Source: Taxillus chinensis (Eukaryota > Streptophyta > Magnoliopsida > Santalales > Loranthaceae). From it: DNA of 64,000 nucleotides. Shown here piece by piece: positions 25,129 to 38,560 of the stretch. The stretch's first letter is position 1. The number at the start of each line of letters is the position of its first letter. Under the pieces are notes generated by a model. It worked only from the letters and a program-made list of their open reading frames with translations, ran no database searches and had not been told where the DNA came from. The position numbers and the translations under genes are program-made. The stretch lies in assembly GCA_023512835.1 (NCBI GenBank), contig CM042087.1, forward strand, positions 47,643,682 to 47,707,681, read 5' to 3'.

Positions 25129-27260
25129 ATGATGAAAATATCTGAACAGTAATATAACCTTCAAAATAAGCATTTTAAAAGTAATTAAATCCGATTTGAA
25201 GTATGGGGCTCTGAAAGACAATTTAAATAGCTTAGTGAACGGTTTGGAATAATTTGTGATTGACAGACACTTTTTGTTAATGTGGGCGTGGTTAACATGC
25301 CTTTTAGTCTATGTGGTTGGTTAAGACACAGTGGGTGGGGCAGTCAACTTGGTCGATGCTCACTTCTAGTTGATGCGGGGATGTCAACACACTCTTTTGG
25401 TCAACATGGATGGTTGATGCAAGCTTTGTAGTCGATGTTGACCACATTTTGGTCAATTTAACTTATTTTCTTCACTATTTTGCCTTTTAAATGTGATTTC
25501 ACCCACTTTTTGTGATTCTGATGAACTATAAGAGGCTTTTGGCTCAGGGCGACTGATTTTCGATCTTCTAAGGATTTTTGGGTGTGTTAAAACGTAGAGA
25601 ACAAAGGAGGAAACCAAACAATATAATATAAATTTACATTTTGTGGATCGATAGCTATGCTATGTTTGAATGTGTTGTTGGAGCCTTGATTGGCTTATAC
25701 GTTATATATGTTTTTATTTATAATGATGCTTGTGGCAGACTTTTAAGCCTATGATGTGTGTGGTGAACTAGTTAGATAGGTGACACATAATGCTTATAAT
25801 GCTGGGGTGCTAAAGGAATGGTTTGGTAGGTTACGACCTAATGCTAGAACACTATAGGGATGGTTTAGTTGGCTAAGGCTTAATATTGGAGTCTTGGAGG
25901 GATGGTTTGGCAAGCTAGGACCTTATGCTGGAGTATTATAGTAATAGTTTGGCAAACTAAGACCTAATATTGGAGTATAAGCATGATAGTTTAGTGGGTC
26001 AATAGCCCTAATGTTGTAGGATTATGTCATAGTTAATGTAAATGGTTAATGGCCCCAATGCTAAAATATGGAGATGTAGTGGATGCAGTCCTAGTATGAT
26101 GTAACAAGCTACGACCTAATGATTTGTGTTGTTATGCTTTTGATATGATATGACATGATAGATTAAGGCCTAATAGTTAACACTATAATATCTTTGGTGA
26201 ATGTATGTGACTTGATGTGGATTTGTAACTTGTTAGTATTAGGGTAATTAGTACTACATTAACACATATACATTGACTGGATTTGTAACCTATATGATGC
26301 ATGCATTATTTATTGTTCTGGTTCTATATTGCCTGTTGTGTCGTGGTTTTTATGATATGGTTGTTTTAATGATGGACTTGAATGTGATTATGTTTTTGGT
26401 ATTATGCAGGTTAAGGTGGTTATGTTAGCAATTGCGGTGAGTTATACTATCCTATCATGGTTGTCATATATGAGATGGTTGGTTTTTCAATGTCGAAAAG
26501 TTCTAAAGTGAGAAAAATGTTGAAACTTGTGTTTTTAGCTAGTGTTTGGAGATACCGATTATTTGAGGATAAAACATTTTAGACGGTGATATCTTTATTG
26601 TAATGGTGAATTTGATTGTGGCTATATTGTTGGTATTATGCTGATTACGTGATTATGTTAGGAATTGTGGTGTGTTGTACTATCTAGTTGTGGTTTTGAT
26701 ATATGAGATGTTTGGCTTTTTGATGATAAAGGGTTCTAAGTTGAGAGGATGTAGATACTCATGTTTTTGTATATGATTTTGAAATAGTCATTATTTGAAG
26801 ACGAAAATATATAGATAGTGATATAGTTGTCGAAACAAGCATTTTAATTGTAATTAAGCTTGATTTGAAGTATAAGATTATGAAAACAATTTGGATAATC
26901 TGATAGATTGTTTGAAGTAGTTTAGGACTAATAGACACTTCTCGTGAGCGTGAGAATAGTCGATACACCTTCTAGTCAATGTGACTGGTCTAGACATACG
27001 GAGAGCCGGATCAACTTGGTCAACACTCTTTTGATCGATGTGAGGTAATGTGAGGTGATCGATGCACTCTTTTGGTCACCATGAGTGGTTAACACGTACT
27101 TTTTGATCGGCATAGATCACATTTTGGTCAATTTAATATATTTTTGTCACTAATTTTTTTCCGTTGAATGCAATTTCTGAATGATTTTGATGAATTATAA
27201 GACTAGTTTTCAGCTGGAAACAATGGGTTTTCGATCCTATAATTTTTCCGATGGATTTTC
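25129..27260. repeat. internally duplicated noncoding repeat block
   Basis: Two diverged direct copies flank the block: 25129-25560 and 26797-27260 share, in order, AAGCATTTTAA, GATTTGAAGTAT, GACACTT, repeated TTGGTCAA/GTCGATG phrases, and CACATTTTGGTCAATTTAA. Between them is a second direct repeat (about 26385-26560 and 26625-26800: GATTATGTTTTTGGTATTATGC, then a TATATGAGATG phrase). At 25790-26010 there is a degenerate tandem of about 57-62 bp built on GGATGGTTTGGCAAGCTAAGACCTAATG-like units. No coding frame is visible. It is probably part of an old noncoding transposon. Confidence 0.65.
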
Positions 27261-28840
27261 TTGAGGTTATGATGGTTATGGTGAGTGAGGGTAAACCGTT
27301 GGTTATAATAAACTGATACGAAACAGTTTATTTTTAAAAAAGTTTCGAAGCTTTGAGTGGAATTTTAACAGGAAAAATAAAACAAAAAAAGTTGCCAGTA
27401 ACAAAAACAGTTGTCGCTTGTCGCCTGTCGCCTGTCGGTGGAAGATGCGCGCCAGATGCTTCAGATTCAGATACATCCCCTAATCATACCAACCACGCTA
27501 TGTCGCGTGGAACAAACACGTCCACGTTTCAGTAACATTTAAGAGAATAGTACTAATAAATAACATGTGGTTTATTTTAAAGGCTGCTGAGATGCATAGT
27601 ACATTAGTACCGTTTTCTGCATATAATAGGATAAAAAAATACCGCATGGATGATGGGTACCACTAATGAGTAGTTTAGGTAGGGCTGGTGAACTTATATT
27701 ATTTTTAAAAATAAAAGTATTTTAAAATTTTATAAATTATAAAAAATAATTTTATGTGGGTCATTACCGTAGTTAAATGATTTTGTGTGTATTTATTAAA
27801 TAAATATATATTATATGCACGCCAAATAAATATAGTTGATAATTTCTCAAATCCTTGAAAATATATTTTTGCATATTATTATTATCATAAATTAAAATTA
27901 CTCATCCATTCGACCGAAAAGGTTTCTCTTGAAAATATATTGTTAAAAATTTAAATTTATTATGAGGAATAAAAAAAAAAGAGTCAGAGAGGGCAATTGA
28001 TTTGATGGTGTCAACAGAGCCAATTCTATCATCGGCCACACTGGCCCACACACAAAGACTCAATGCCAACTGCATGCACGCATAAAATTTAAAGCAGGCC
28101 TCAACTATATCATATATCTGCCAACGCCTCGTTTCCATTTGGCAGCTCATCACTATCACACCCCATTGAAGATCAATGGACACACTACATTACATTGCAG
28201 TGTTCAACGTTACAAGTTCTTCACGGATGGTGGTGGCCGCCTGCAGACTCACCAACTTCTTTTCTCCTAACGGGCCGGCTCTTTTCAACGTAAATCGGAA
28301 TGGACAGATTGGTAAATAAATTCAGAAAATTATTGACGGGGTGGGCCAAAAAAGATTCAATTGATCAGTTCTTATTTATTAAAAACTGCTAGACAAAGGA
28401 ACACAAAGCCAATACTAATGACACAAAAAGAGATCATCTTTTTTTTTTGTTTTGTTTAAAGAGATCATCTTTAAATAAAGGGCACGACAGTGAGACAAAA
28501 GCATGTGACAATGAGATCAGTTTTTTGATCGTTAGAGGTTTTGATCATCCTGATTTCATACATGATGTACGTGTCTGAGACCATAGGGATCAGAGACGAT
28601 TGATAAGAGATGAGATTTCCTCACCATTTCTTGAACTTCAGGCAACCAAATGGCATGCGACTAGGCGTGGGCGATGGCATCCTATCGGGTGCGACTCTGT
28701 GGAAGTTAATTTGGGTATTGGGTGTCCTTTAGGAGGTACTAGTAACCCTAAAGTCATCATCGTTACAAGTTTAATAAAATTTTTAACAAAAATACTTTAT
28801 ATTCAAGGTATAGTTATGTGTTATAGTTATGTGTTTGTGG
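27261..28840. other. intergenic DNA without recognised content
   Basis: AT-rich, with no protein motif and no clear inverted repeat. Short open frames near 27353 and 27902 look accidental. Confidence 0.5.
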
Positions 28841-30589
28841 AGTGTCATATGTAAACCACTAACTAAACAATATAACTCATACAATTCATTTAAAGTAATC
28901 TTTTCATGCAATCAAGCGAAGCCTCTCAAACATTATCATCAAGACTCTCAAGCACAGTAACCTCCCAAACTTTAAACAAGTCTAACCTCTCAAACACTAC
29001 AGTAATAGCCTAGCATTGTCATCAAGGTTGGCCTCACAAGCACAAATCATTACTATATACATGAATCCAAACAATCATGACATTAAATGAACCTCTCAAA
29101 CATGCTACATCAAACAAAGCATAAAAAACAATCATGACATTTCATGCACACTTATCATATAAAATCAATACAAAGCATACATGCATCAAAAAGCAAACTA
29201 GACTTCTCATGTTCTCTCAAACTCATAGGTTTACAGCTCTAAATTCTCTCATTGGACTTCCCACAAAACCTTGGGATCAAATCCCGAAGAAAGGACGGAA
29301 AATCATCAACAAATAGGCCTTGGTTGACTAGAATTACCCCAATTCAGCCAAACACTTCCAACTCCACCATAGCCACCAAACACACTAAAACTCGTCCTGG
29401 TTGACCAAAATAGGGAACCTTTAGTCAACCAGGCTTCAGTTGATCACGCCCCAAATATCCACTCGACCACACCTCACTCGACCGCTTTGGTCAATCAAAA
29501 CCCAAGAACACCGTGGAAACCATGTCAATTAAACATTGGTCGATTAAACTCTTCACAGCCTTAGTCAACCACTTTGGTAGGTCAAAACCTTTAACATCTC
29601 TAAACTTGCAATGGTCGATCAAACTAGTTGACTAAATCAACAATTTCAGTCGACCACTCACACTAGTTTATCCCATCCAGTCGACCCCGTCGGCTGGAAC
29701 TCACCATTTTTGGCCATTTTCATGCCAAACCCTCCAAAATTTGGTTCTTCTAACCCCCAAACCATAAAACTCATGCTCATACTTCTCATAACATGTTTTG
29801 GCCTCAATTTCACCACCTTAAGTGCATTAAATTTAAAACTCAAGGAAGCTATAATTCACGTTCATATGAGTTATCCCTCCTATATGAACCAAAATGAATG
29901 AATTTAGGGTTAAAGAACATGTTAATTACTCTTAGTAGTAATATAGATGATGAGATTAAATCATTACCTCGAATTTGTTTGATTTCGGTCCAGATATACC
30001 AATTGCACCTCTTCTCCCTTTGAGACCATAGCTTTCTTGTAAGGATCCGTATATGTGTTAGCATAACTTATAATCTATATTTGATGTTAAAAAAAGTTAT
30101 TTCGAGAATGTGTCCATTAATACAATCGTTTTAACTATATTTGGGCCTAATTTGAGGTCCAGAAGCCTTCAGGGGTTATTTAGTAATTTTTTGGAGTTAA
30201 ATTGAGGGTTAATAAATGAAAAATAAAATTTATGAGGGCTTTTTGGAAATTATTAAAAAGGAGGACGAATTTTAATTAAAAATAGGGTTTGAGAGTTTTA
30301 TTATTCATTATGACTCTATTTTGAAAAACCCTAGCCGTCGGAGGGGAGTGCATATTGTTCTTCGCGTTCTTTGTCGTTCTTCTCCGATTCTAGACCGTTC
30401 TTGCGAGTTTAATCCTTTCGGAAGGCAAAAGGTAGGTGATTCTTAATCCTTGATTAGCCTATTGCATGAACGCAGATCATAGAATCAATATGGGTTGAAG
30501 TTTTATATGAAAATATACATATATATATATATATGTAATTCTATGTATGAGTCGTTGTCATTGGTGCGTGTGCGTTGGAGTAGCCTTGC

Positions 30590-30900
30590 TGGTGTGGAGG
30601 TGGAAGAAGAGCAGCGGCAAATACCGGCCGTGCGGTGGAGATGGAAGTGGAAGGGGGGGGGGGCGGTGGCGCCGCCCACGTGGAGATGGGAGAAGGGGAA
30701 GGGGCGGCGGCAACCGCCGCCTGTGGAATGTCCGTGCACCCCGTGCACCTGCGCGCCGCCCGCACTCGTGCGCCCGAACGTCTTTCCGCGTTGGTGTAGA
30801 GGGAGAGAAGGGGGCGGCGGCATCTGAGCCGCTGCCATGGATCTGGTACGCACGCCGTGGGTCTAGTACGCACGTCGTGGATGATGGAGTCGGTGCAAGT
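30590..30900. other. GC-rich island with G-run
   Basis: A sharply GC-rich patch in AT-rich DNA, with an 11-G run at 30653-30663 and GGCGGCGG repeats. Open frames exist in several reading frames at once, as expected from base composition; none shows a domain. Confidence 0.6.
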
Positions 30901-31224
30901 GATAATAGTGGGTGATGGAGTTGGCGCCGTATATTAAATCAAATAATTTAAAATTAATACTAATAATAATACTAATAATAAAGATAATGTTGTGCTTGGA
31001 CTGGTTTGGTATGTCAAATATATACATTGTGTGGGCTTGAAACTTATAGTGTAAATATTATAAGTATTATTGGGCTGATATTTATAATTTAGCATCAAAG
31101 ATATTATCTGTGGTGTGTTTCCATTAATTTGACATTAAAAACTTAATTTAGTTGTGCTTGATAATATTAATTTGATATTTAAAAAAATGATATTTGTGGC
31201 TTGATATTAGTTATTTGATGATGA

Positions 31225-31226
<2 letters not shown>

Positions 31227-31261
<35 letters not shown>
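31227..31261. repeat. (AT)n microsatellite
   Basis: About 35 bases of alternating A and T. Confidence 0.95.
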
Positions 31262-31265
<4 letters not shown>

Positions 31266-31682
31266 TACCAATTATGGGATTGCTGAGTTAGTGTTTAATG
31301 CGTGTGGATTTGGTGATTGGAATTGGTGTTGTAAATTATGTGTGGATGTAATAAATTGGTATTTATTAATTATGCGTGTGGACTATGTGATAAATTGGTG
31401 TTTATTAATTATGGGTGTTGATTTTGTGATGAGATTGGTTGGGTTAACTGCGGATCTCACATAGGGCTGGCAAGAGGCCGCAGGTCCCCTATGTGGCTGG
31501 TAACCCAGGTGCCATATGTGGCAGGTTGTCAGAGACACCACAAGTCCCACATATGGCTGTCTAGTAATGATATGAATTCCTGGAGTTGGTAGCGGGAATC
31601 CCGTGGATGGATGAATGGCCGGTGTGAACATTTAATGATGAAAATGTGATGTGATGTCTTATTTGTGATTTAATGAAATTTA

Positions 31683-32198
31683 ATTGTGATAGAATGTGAC
31701 ACTACACTAGCACAAGCATATACTGATCATACAGACTTAGGAATTCATGTAATAGAGTACTGGAGATGGGGATCACCTACTGGGCATTCGTGCTCACCCT
31801 ACTTTATTTTTTTTTATTTCCTACAGGTTGTAGAAAGTAGCTGGTGGAGTCGTAGTGAAGCAGGACGGAACATCCTTGGTGTAGAATTTATTTAGTAGAC
31901 GATTTGTTTTTATTTTATTTTATCATTTTATTTCCCGGACTTGGGTCCGTGGCAGTTGTAGAACCTTGTTGGTGAAACTTATATGTGAGTTATTCTGTGT
32001 GTTGGATATTGTGGGAATTGAATGCAATGTCGTATCATTTTAATAAATCTTGAATTGAATACATTGGGAAGTACAATTCTACCCCTGTTGTGGAATTGTA
32101 CATGATTGGGTTGAACACTAATCCCCTCGACCCCTGTAGTGTGGGTGTGGGGAAGTCGCGTTCCTAGTTTTGTTGTTTTCAGGATTTGGGGGCGTGAC
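31683..32198 (+). repeat. repeat end, copy 1
   Basis: Shares an ordered set of phrases with 39055-39619: ACTACACTAG, GCATATAC, GGGATCACCTACTGGGCATT, a TGCTCACCCTA run followed by a T-rich stretch and CAGG, and a terminal GATTTGGGGGCGTGACA. The GTGACA end resembles the 3' end of an LTR. Noncoding. Confidence 0.65.
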
Positions 32199-32209
32199 AT
32201 TTCTCCTTA

Positions 32210-34230
32210 AAATCCCCTTCCTCTCTGCTCAAGAACACACGTAGCAACAATAATGGTCTCTTTCTTTATTTTCCTCCTCATATATTTTCTCCATTAAAAT
32301 ATCACAATTACCCTTACAGGGCCTGACTCCAAAACGACTCTAATTACTATAAACATATTCCGTTTGATGAGTACATCACCATTTAGATATTCTTATCCTC
32401 AAATGATGGCTCAAATACAAGGTCGCTCAACCATACCACAAAATTTCTAAAATTTACCTTTTGAGGCTCTGACCCAAAATCAGGTCCACTCACAGTCAAA
32501 TGTCTTCATTCAACGCATATATCGTCATACTGATATTTCTATTTTCAAATAATTATTCCATCACATGGCTAACTCTCAAAACCCCAAACATGGGTTATTA
32601 CAACAATTGTCAATAACCATGATGAATTAGAGCACTAAATTACACTTTCAGATAAACTTGTGTCTTTGGATAAGATACTTTAGCAGATTTATATGAGGAC
32701 TCGAATTCAATTTGTAGCATTAGATTGAGCTTTGTGATAATTGCAAAATTTGTGATTAAATTTGCATATAATTATGAACTTTAATTTAATATTTTATTGA
32801 ATTAATGTATTTTTATAATAGTTTTTCTCTATTTAAGTTATTTACTGTTGTAATCACTTTTATAATTTGTGGCAGCGTCCATGTATTTTATTTTATATGA
32901 ATTAATTTGTGTTATTTAACTTTAAACTTCAATTGTTATTTTGAATATTAATTTTTCATCTTAATAATTTATTTATGTGCTAATTAATTTGCGGTTGTAG
33001 TTAATTGTAGATTATTTAAAGCATGATAAATAATAATTAAAGTAAGAGATTAAATCAATTAAATTTTTAGTTAATTAATTTTCTTTACATATTTGATTTT
33101 ATTTTAATTTCATACAAAACCTCCAAATTCTTTAACTTATCTTTTCTTTATTTTTCTTAAAGAATAAATTGAATTAAATTTCATAAGTCCTCCGATTAGT
33201 AAACGACCTAGGTTAGCCCTATGCTATACTCGTTTAAATTTTATTTGAAGTGCGCGTGCGACAAACGCTCTATTTCACTTCGCCTTCAAATTTAGTTAAC
33301 TTTGTTTGATGCAAGTTAAGATTTCAAAGTTGGAAGCCTTTTATCAAATTCACAACCCTTTCATCGGATATAGTGTTGTATCGAATAAGGGCTTGGTCAT
33401 TAGAGAAATTTGTCCCCATCGGATGGGCACTCTTTTTTATATACGAATGTTATATTCATATTCGTATTAGTTCATTAGATATGCCACCTTCCATCAAATA
33501 TACCTTAATTCATGGGATGAGGAATCACATCTTCATATTCACATATGGGTTATTGGATGGGTGTTCCTTCCTTTAGATAGATAGTCTAATGATCAAATAA
33601 AGTCTTAATCATCAAATGTGACTTATTAAAACTTGAAGAGATAATCTTGAGCAATTTGATGACTACCCAAATTCCTTAGTGAATTTTCTTACGTGATTTT
33701 CATAAGCTTTCAAAAAATGTCTTTTACTTCTGCAATGTGGCTTATTAAAGTGCCTTCTACAACATAAAAAATGACATCATAATCATCAAAAATGGCAAAA
33801 TTGGTGAAAAACAACTGTTAGACATGGTGTCGTACTGCGTTGAAAGCTTATCGTTGGTTATGGCTATAGGAGCTTTGTTTGTGGCTTCCAATCGTGGTAG
33901 TGCAATCAAGCTTTCAACACAATATGGCATCACTTCACAAATGGTAAGGACGGTAACATGACAGATCGGGACTGGATAGTGGGTGACTCGAACCCACCTC
34001 AAGTGGATTCAGGTCGTGTGGGATGAAAGAGTAGGGTGGATCAGGGTTGAGCATGGTTGAGCAGGTATTTTATACTAAAACTATTCTAAAACATTGAAAA
34101 AAGTTAAAAAGGGGCGGGTTAACCAATACTCGTGCCCGACTAGTTGTATTTTCGGGTCAAGTCAGGTAAAATCTGTGCAGGTTAGGGCAGATTAGGTCTG
34201 ACCAGAATTGCCATCCTTAGTAGATAAAAG
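32210..34230. other. repeat-derived intergenic DNA
   Basis: No gene. About 32270-32600 has CTCTCAAAACC and GGGTTATTACA phrases like the far left end of the window. About 34090-34222 ends in GACCAGAATTGCCATCCTTA, which resembles one end of hAT-type MITEs common in plants, but I find no matching left end. Confidence 0.4.
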
Positions 34231-35500
34231 TGTATTTTTCTATGGTTTTGCCATTTTTATTGATTTTAATGTCATTTTCATTGCACTTTCCATGGTTTGA
34301 TGTTGTTTCAATACTATTATTAATGTGAGTTTTTTTGGAACCTCTATATTGATTATATGAATGTTATATGTACCACCAATTGTGAGCATTTTATTAAATT
34401 GATTGCATGATTATGATTTATGCCATTTTATAGGCTATACATGTTCAAATAGTTTATATGATGAACCCTATGATATGATGTTGATTATTGTTATTGATTT
34501 AGCCAGCCATGGGCCTTATTTTAATTTTTACTTGTCTAAACCAAAATTTATTTTATTTTTTAAGTGCCTATAGTTTCTACTCATTTTATTGTTTTAAATT
34601 ATTTGTTAAGATTGAAATTAAATCTAATTTTCCTAGGAGGGAGGTTTAAAGTGAACTTAAAAAGGATTATGTCCAAGTGATGAAAATCAAATCTTTATTT
34701 GAGGAAAAAAGAAATTTTTTAATTATTTTAATGAAAGCAGTTTTTTTTAAAGGTTTAAACAAATTATGCTTAAAAATATTTTATTCTTAAAGAAGATAAC
34801 AAACATTTTGGGTAAAGCACAATACAAAACTGGTGGTGTATGAATAATGACATCCACAAAAATAAAACAATGCTGTCTCTCACTTTTTTTCTCTCTCCCT
34901 CTTTTCACTATTTTGATGGTTATTTACATGATACACAAAGAAATCCTAATGCAATCTAGAAAAATGATAAAAATAAAACAAAGTGATTAAAAAACAGATG
35001 TTACAATCGTCATGCAAAACAATGGTAAGAAGAAACACAAAATAAACACTCAAGAGCCCAAGAGCATGTGACCAAATATTAACAAACCAAAGCAGATAGA
35101 GTCAGGCAAAATATGAGCAGTAGAAAATCCATCCTACGAGACATGACATGACAGCAGAAATAAACATCAACAAGCATAGAGCAATGTAGAAAAAGCATCA
35201 ACAAACATCAACAAGCATCAGCAAAACATGAGCATAGAGCACGTATTAGAGAAGAAACAAAATATTAAAAGGAAAAACCCAATGGCATAGAGAAACTAAC
35301 GTGTAGAAAACAAGGAACATGCAGCAAGGAGTCATAGTCCAACGCAGGCATAATCACAAAACAAACATGCTAAACATACAACTAAACAAAACCGATTATT
35401 AACAAGACGCTGGGGGAGAACAAAACAAAACCATGAGCATGTATTTTTATCACCCAGGACTGGACAAGATCAAGCAAAGGCCAAAATAGCCAACCGGCAC
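34230..35500. other. intergenic DNA without recognised content
   Basis: AT-rich. Positions 35090-35260 carry a loose repeat of AACATCAACAAGCATCA-like phrases. No gene or transposon protein. Confidence 0.45.
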
Positions 35501-35579
35501 TATTAACGACGCATAATCAAAACAAAACAATGAAATAAAGGAAACGAATCGGAACAACCCACGAACCACAATGATTTCC

Positions 35580-37010
35580 TAACACAACTATTTAGCTTTG
35601 ACGAACCCGGCCAACCTCTTATGGTTTCTTTGGGCGCTGGTAGACAGAGGGACCGAAGGATGCGGGGCGGTGAAGGCCTTACGGTCAACGACAGTGCCGG
35701 CGAAGAGGGACGACTGCGGGTGCAACGGGAGATGTCGCCAGGGTGGCCAGAAGTGATGTCCCAAGGAAAAGACCGACAATTACACCGTCGTAGGAGGCGT
35801 ACCGCGGTCGGGGGTAATCGTCGATGGAAGGCGAGGCGCACCGCAGATTGGGGGCGATCGACACCGACAGTTGGCGTGGCGGCGTCGTGGGATGTGTGCG
35901 CCGCGGTTGAAATCGTCGGCGCCGTGGGCTGGTGCTTAAGAGGCTATTACGGTGGCAGGGAGGATCGAGTAAGTTGTAGGGTATAACGGCGGCGGCTGGT
36001 GGTTCATTTTCCGATCGGGGGGACTCTTGATGGAGGGTTAGAGATGAGAGATTGCAATCTTAAAGACGGGATTTTTATTTTTGAGAGCCTCCCTTTGGCT
36101 TGATTATGCTAGGGTTTATATATAGAGGAAGGATGGTGAGGGTAGATTCGGTGGCTTGGGTGGTGGCCAAGGGCTTGAGGTTCGGCCATGGCTCGGATTG
36201 GTTTGAGAGGGGTGAGGTTCGCTTGTGGTGGTTTGGCTGGACTGGGTCCAAGGGAGAGAGAGAGAGAGAAGAAAGGGATAGCTGGCGCCGACGTGGCTGT
36301 GGTCCTCCGGCTGTTGCGGCATCACGGCGGCCATGGTGGAACGAGGGGGAAGAAGTCACGGCTGAGTAAGGCTGTAAATGAACCAAACGTTAATGAACAA
36401 ACTCGTGTTCGGCTCGATAAAAGATCATTTATGTTCGTTCGTTAAGGAATAGTACCATTCGTGAACAGTTCACGAACACTATTGTTATATTCGTGAACAT
36501 GTTCATGAACGTTCATGAACAAGTGTTTACGAACGGTTCGAAAATATTGTTCTTGTTCGTGAAAATTATTTATGAATAGGAGATTAACAAATCAATTAAT
36601 ATGTATAAAAGTTGTTTTATTAAATATAAATATATTTTTATTAAATAAAAAATATATGTTTTAAATTTATTTGTTTAGCATTAATATAGTTATTTATAAA
36701 TTTTTATGATTTTATAATTGTGTTCGTAAGTGTTCATGAACGTTCGTGAACAACAGAGTAACGTTCGTGAACAGTTCATGAACATCATAATTTAAGGCTC
36801 GTGTTCGGCTCGGTTCGTTAAGGAATAGTAACGAACATGTTCAAACACCTTACTATTCGGCTCAGCTCGGTTCGTTTGCAGCCCTACGGCTGAGGGAGAG
36901 AGAAGAGGAAGAAGACGACGGGTTCGGTGGAGGTGATAAGGTTGAACCAATCGTGTGGTGTAGGTTTTTTGCTTTGTTTTGTTTTTTTTGTTTTTTTGTT
37001 TTTGTTTTTA
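35580..37010. other. GC-rich noncoding island split by a MITE
   Basis: A GC-rich tract from about 35600 continues on the far side of the MITE (36895 onward). Long overlapping frames occur on both strands (for example 35503-35841 minus, 35621-35986 plus, 36075-36386 minus) but none has a domain, and they reflect composition. The MITE insertion is clearly younger than the tract. Confidence 0.5.
36367..36886. mobile_element. hAT-type MITE, 520 bp, with perfect 8-bp target duplication
   Basis: Flanked on both sides by CGGCTGAG (36359-36366 and 36887-36894). The left terminus TAAGGCTGTAAATGAACC and the reverse complement of the right terminus, TAGGGCTGCAAACGAACC, match at 15 of 18 bases. The 8-bp duplication and TAGGGCTG ends fit the hAT superfamily. 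The interior has repeated GTTCGTGAAC/GTTCATGAAC palindromes and no coding sequence. A relative lies at 51251-51842. Confidence 0.92.
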
Positions 37011-37900
37011 ATTTTTGATTTTTTTAAGCCAATAGAAGAATGCCACGTGGATGAGTGTGAAAAGGAAAAAGGAAAAATAAAATTTTATTGCTCTATTTTG
37101 GTAATTTTTAACCGATATTTTTGGGTTTTTTGAATTGGCAAATAATTCGATTTCCAATAAAATGTGATAAAAGCATTTTTAGACTCGGATTGTTACGACA
37201 AGCAATTTCATATCTTTCTTTCTTGAAAATTGTTAGGGGGTTTTTCTAACACATTTTAGTGTCAAATGAAGGGGATTTCATGATTAAAGATCACATCTTT
37301 AACTTCATTTTGATGAATTTGAATGATTAATGAACTAACCCCCTAACATAGCATTAGTAGATCCTTTTGTGGTGTTTTTGTTGTCTTTGAATGGAAAACA
37401 GGCTAAGTACAAAGTCCAAAGAAAGAATGAAGGAGCAAGGGACAATCTGATGCTGGTCATTTCAAATTTGAAATGACCAAAAAGAAATGACGGGACCAAT
37501 TGAGTTGACCAGAAGCTCCCGAGAGCTTGATCATTTGAAACGGTCATTTGAAATTGAGTTGACCAAATGAATTGACCGCGGGCAATTTCTGCACAACGTA
37601 TTCTGCTGATAAACGAATCCTCATAGATGCCACGTGTACAGTCTGTAATCCTTTATTAAAGGATCTGACGATGCTCATTCAACCTTTTTGAGAGGGAAAC
37701 GAGTTTGAATTAATGGAGGGAATAGTTCTAACAGTTAGGGGATGCGGTTATGCAGAGAATTGTAAGAAAAAGGGATTCTGGATGTAATTTGGGGATCGTT
37801 CATTCTGGGAGAGGGAGAGAAATGTATTGGGTTCTCATAGTAAGAACAATGGTTTTCTTATTTGCTATGGTAGCTTAAACCTCCATGGGAGGAGGATGGA
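37010..37900. other. intergenic DNA without recognised content
   Basis: T-rich, then mixed composition. No gene or clear repeat boundary is seen. Confidence 0.4.
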
Positions 37901-38560
37901 TTTGATGTAAGTTTTTAATTTCATTTCTTTTGGCTAGTTAATTTGAAATTCCCTGTCATGTTTATCAAGTCTTTTGAGTTAGCATGTGAGATTTAAGTTC
38001 GGCCACCTTAAATCTTGTATAAGGTTAATCAATCATGGATCGAAAGAAGACATTGATAACCGGATAGTTAAGAGATTTGACTTGCTAAGATTATAATTTG
38101 CGAAAGCCTGATAATCTTGCTTGTAACCTAGTTAGGGTTGGTGTGATGCCAATCTACACTCAAACAACTTAAGCACATAATGGGTTGCCCGTTCCCAAGC
38201 TAGGGTATACACACGGCTAGATCACTCGAAAGAGGCTAGTACATGCAAAGGTGTTGGGTTTTAAATAAGAAGGGAAAATTTGAATTAATATGCCTTAAGA
38301 ACAAGAGATTAATTAATTACATTGATTGACATCCAAATCCCTATTTTCTCCCATAAGATCATTTACATTGCTTTGTTTATTTAAATTACAACATTCAAAG
38401 TGCTAATGATACAAAACCAACTTTAAATACATCATGGATTTACAAAATGAGCTTTTTACTTGATCACTTTCCCTGTGGGTTCGACATCCGGACTTTGAGT
38501 CCACTTTATTACTTGTAACGATCCGTACGCTTGCGGAATTGCTAACAAAAATGAACTCAT
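37900..38560 (+). repeat. possible LTR relic
   Basis: Contains a run resembling the tail of plant gypsy/Tat-like LTRs: CACTTTCCCTGTGGGTTCGAC at about 38463-38483, then ACTTTGAGTCCACTTTATTACTTG and CGTACGCTTGCGG. This CCTGTGGGTTCGAC...TACTTG pattern is familiar from LTR 3' regions, but there is no partner copy in the window and no coding remnant next to it. Confidence 0.35.

Larger units (their letters stand above)
28850..31680. repeat. noncoding repeat-rich DNA, probably the body of a degenerate LTR-type element
   Basis: This stretch has no protein motif. It shows CTCTCAAA/CTCTCAAGC phrases (28920-29230), a series of GGTCAACC/GTCGACCA phrases (29320-29690) like those in the 25.1-27.3 kb block but on the other strand, and a GC-rich patch (30590-30900). 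It leads without a break into the repeat end at 31683-32198. I judge it a noncoding retroelement relic, not a gene. Confidence 0.4.

Noticed and set aside
30495..30915. Several overlapping open frames of 110-122 codons on both strands
   Set aside because: They come from a GC-rich, repeat-like tract; frames on both strands are open together and none has a domain or splice partners.
35503..36445. Overlapping open frames in the second GC-rich tract
   Set aside because: Same reason: base composition, no domain, several frames open at once, and interruption by a MITE.
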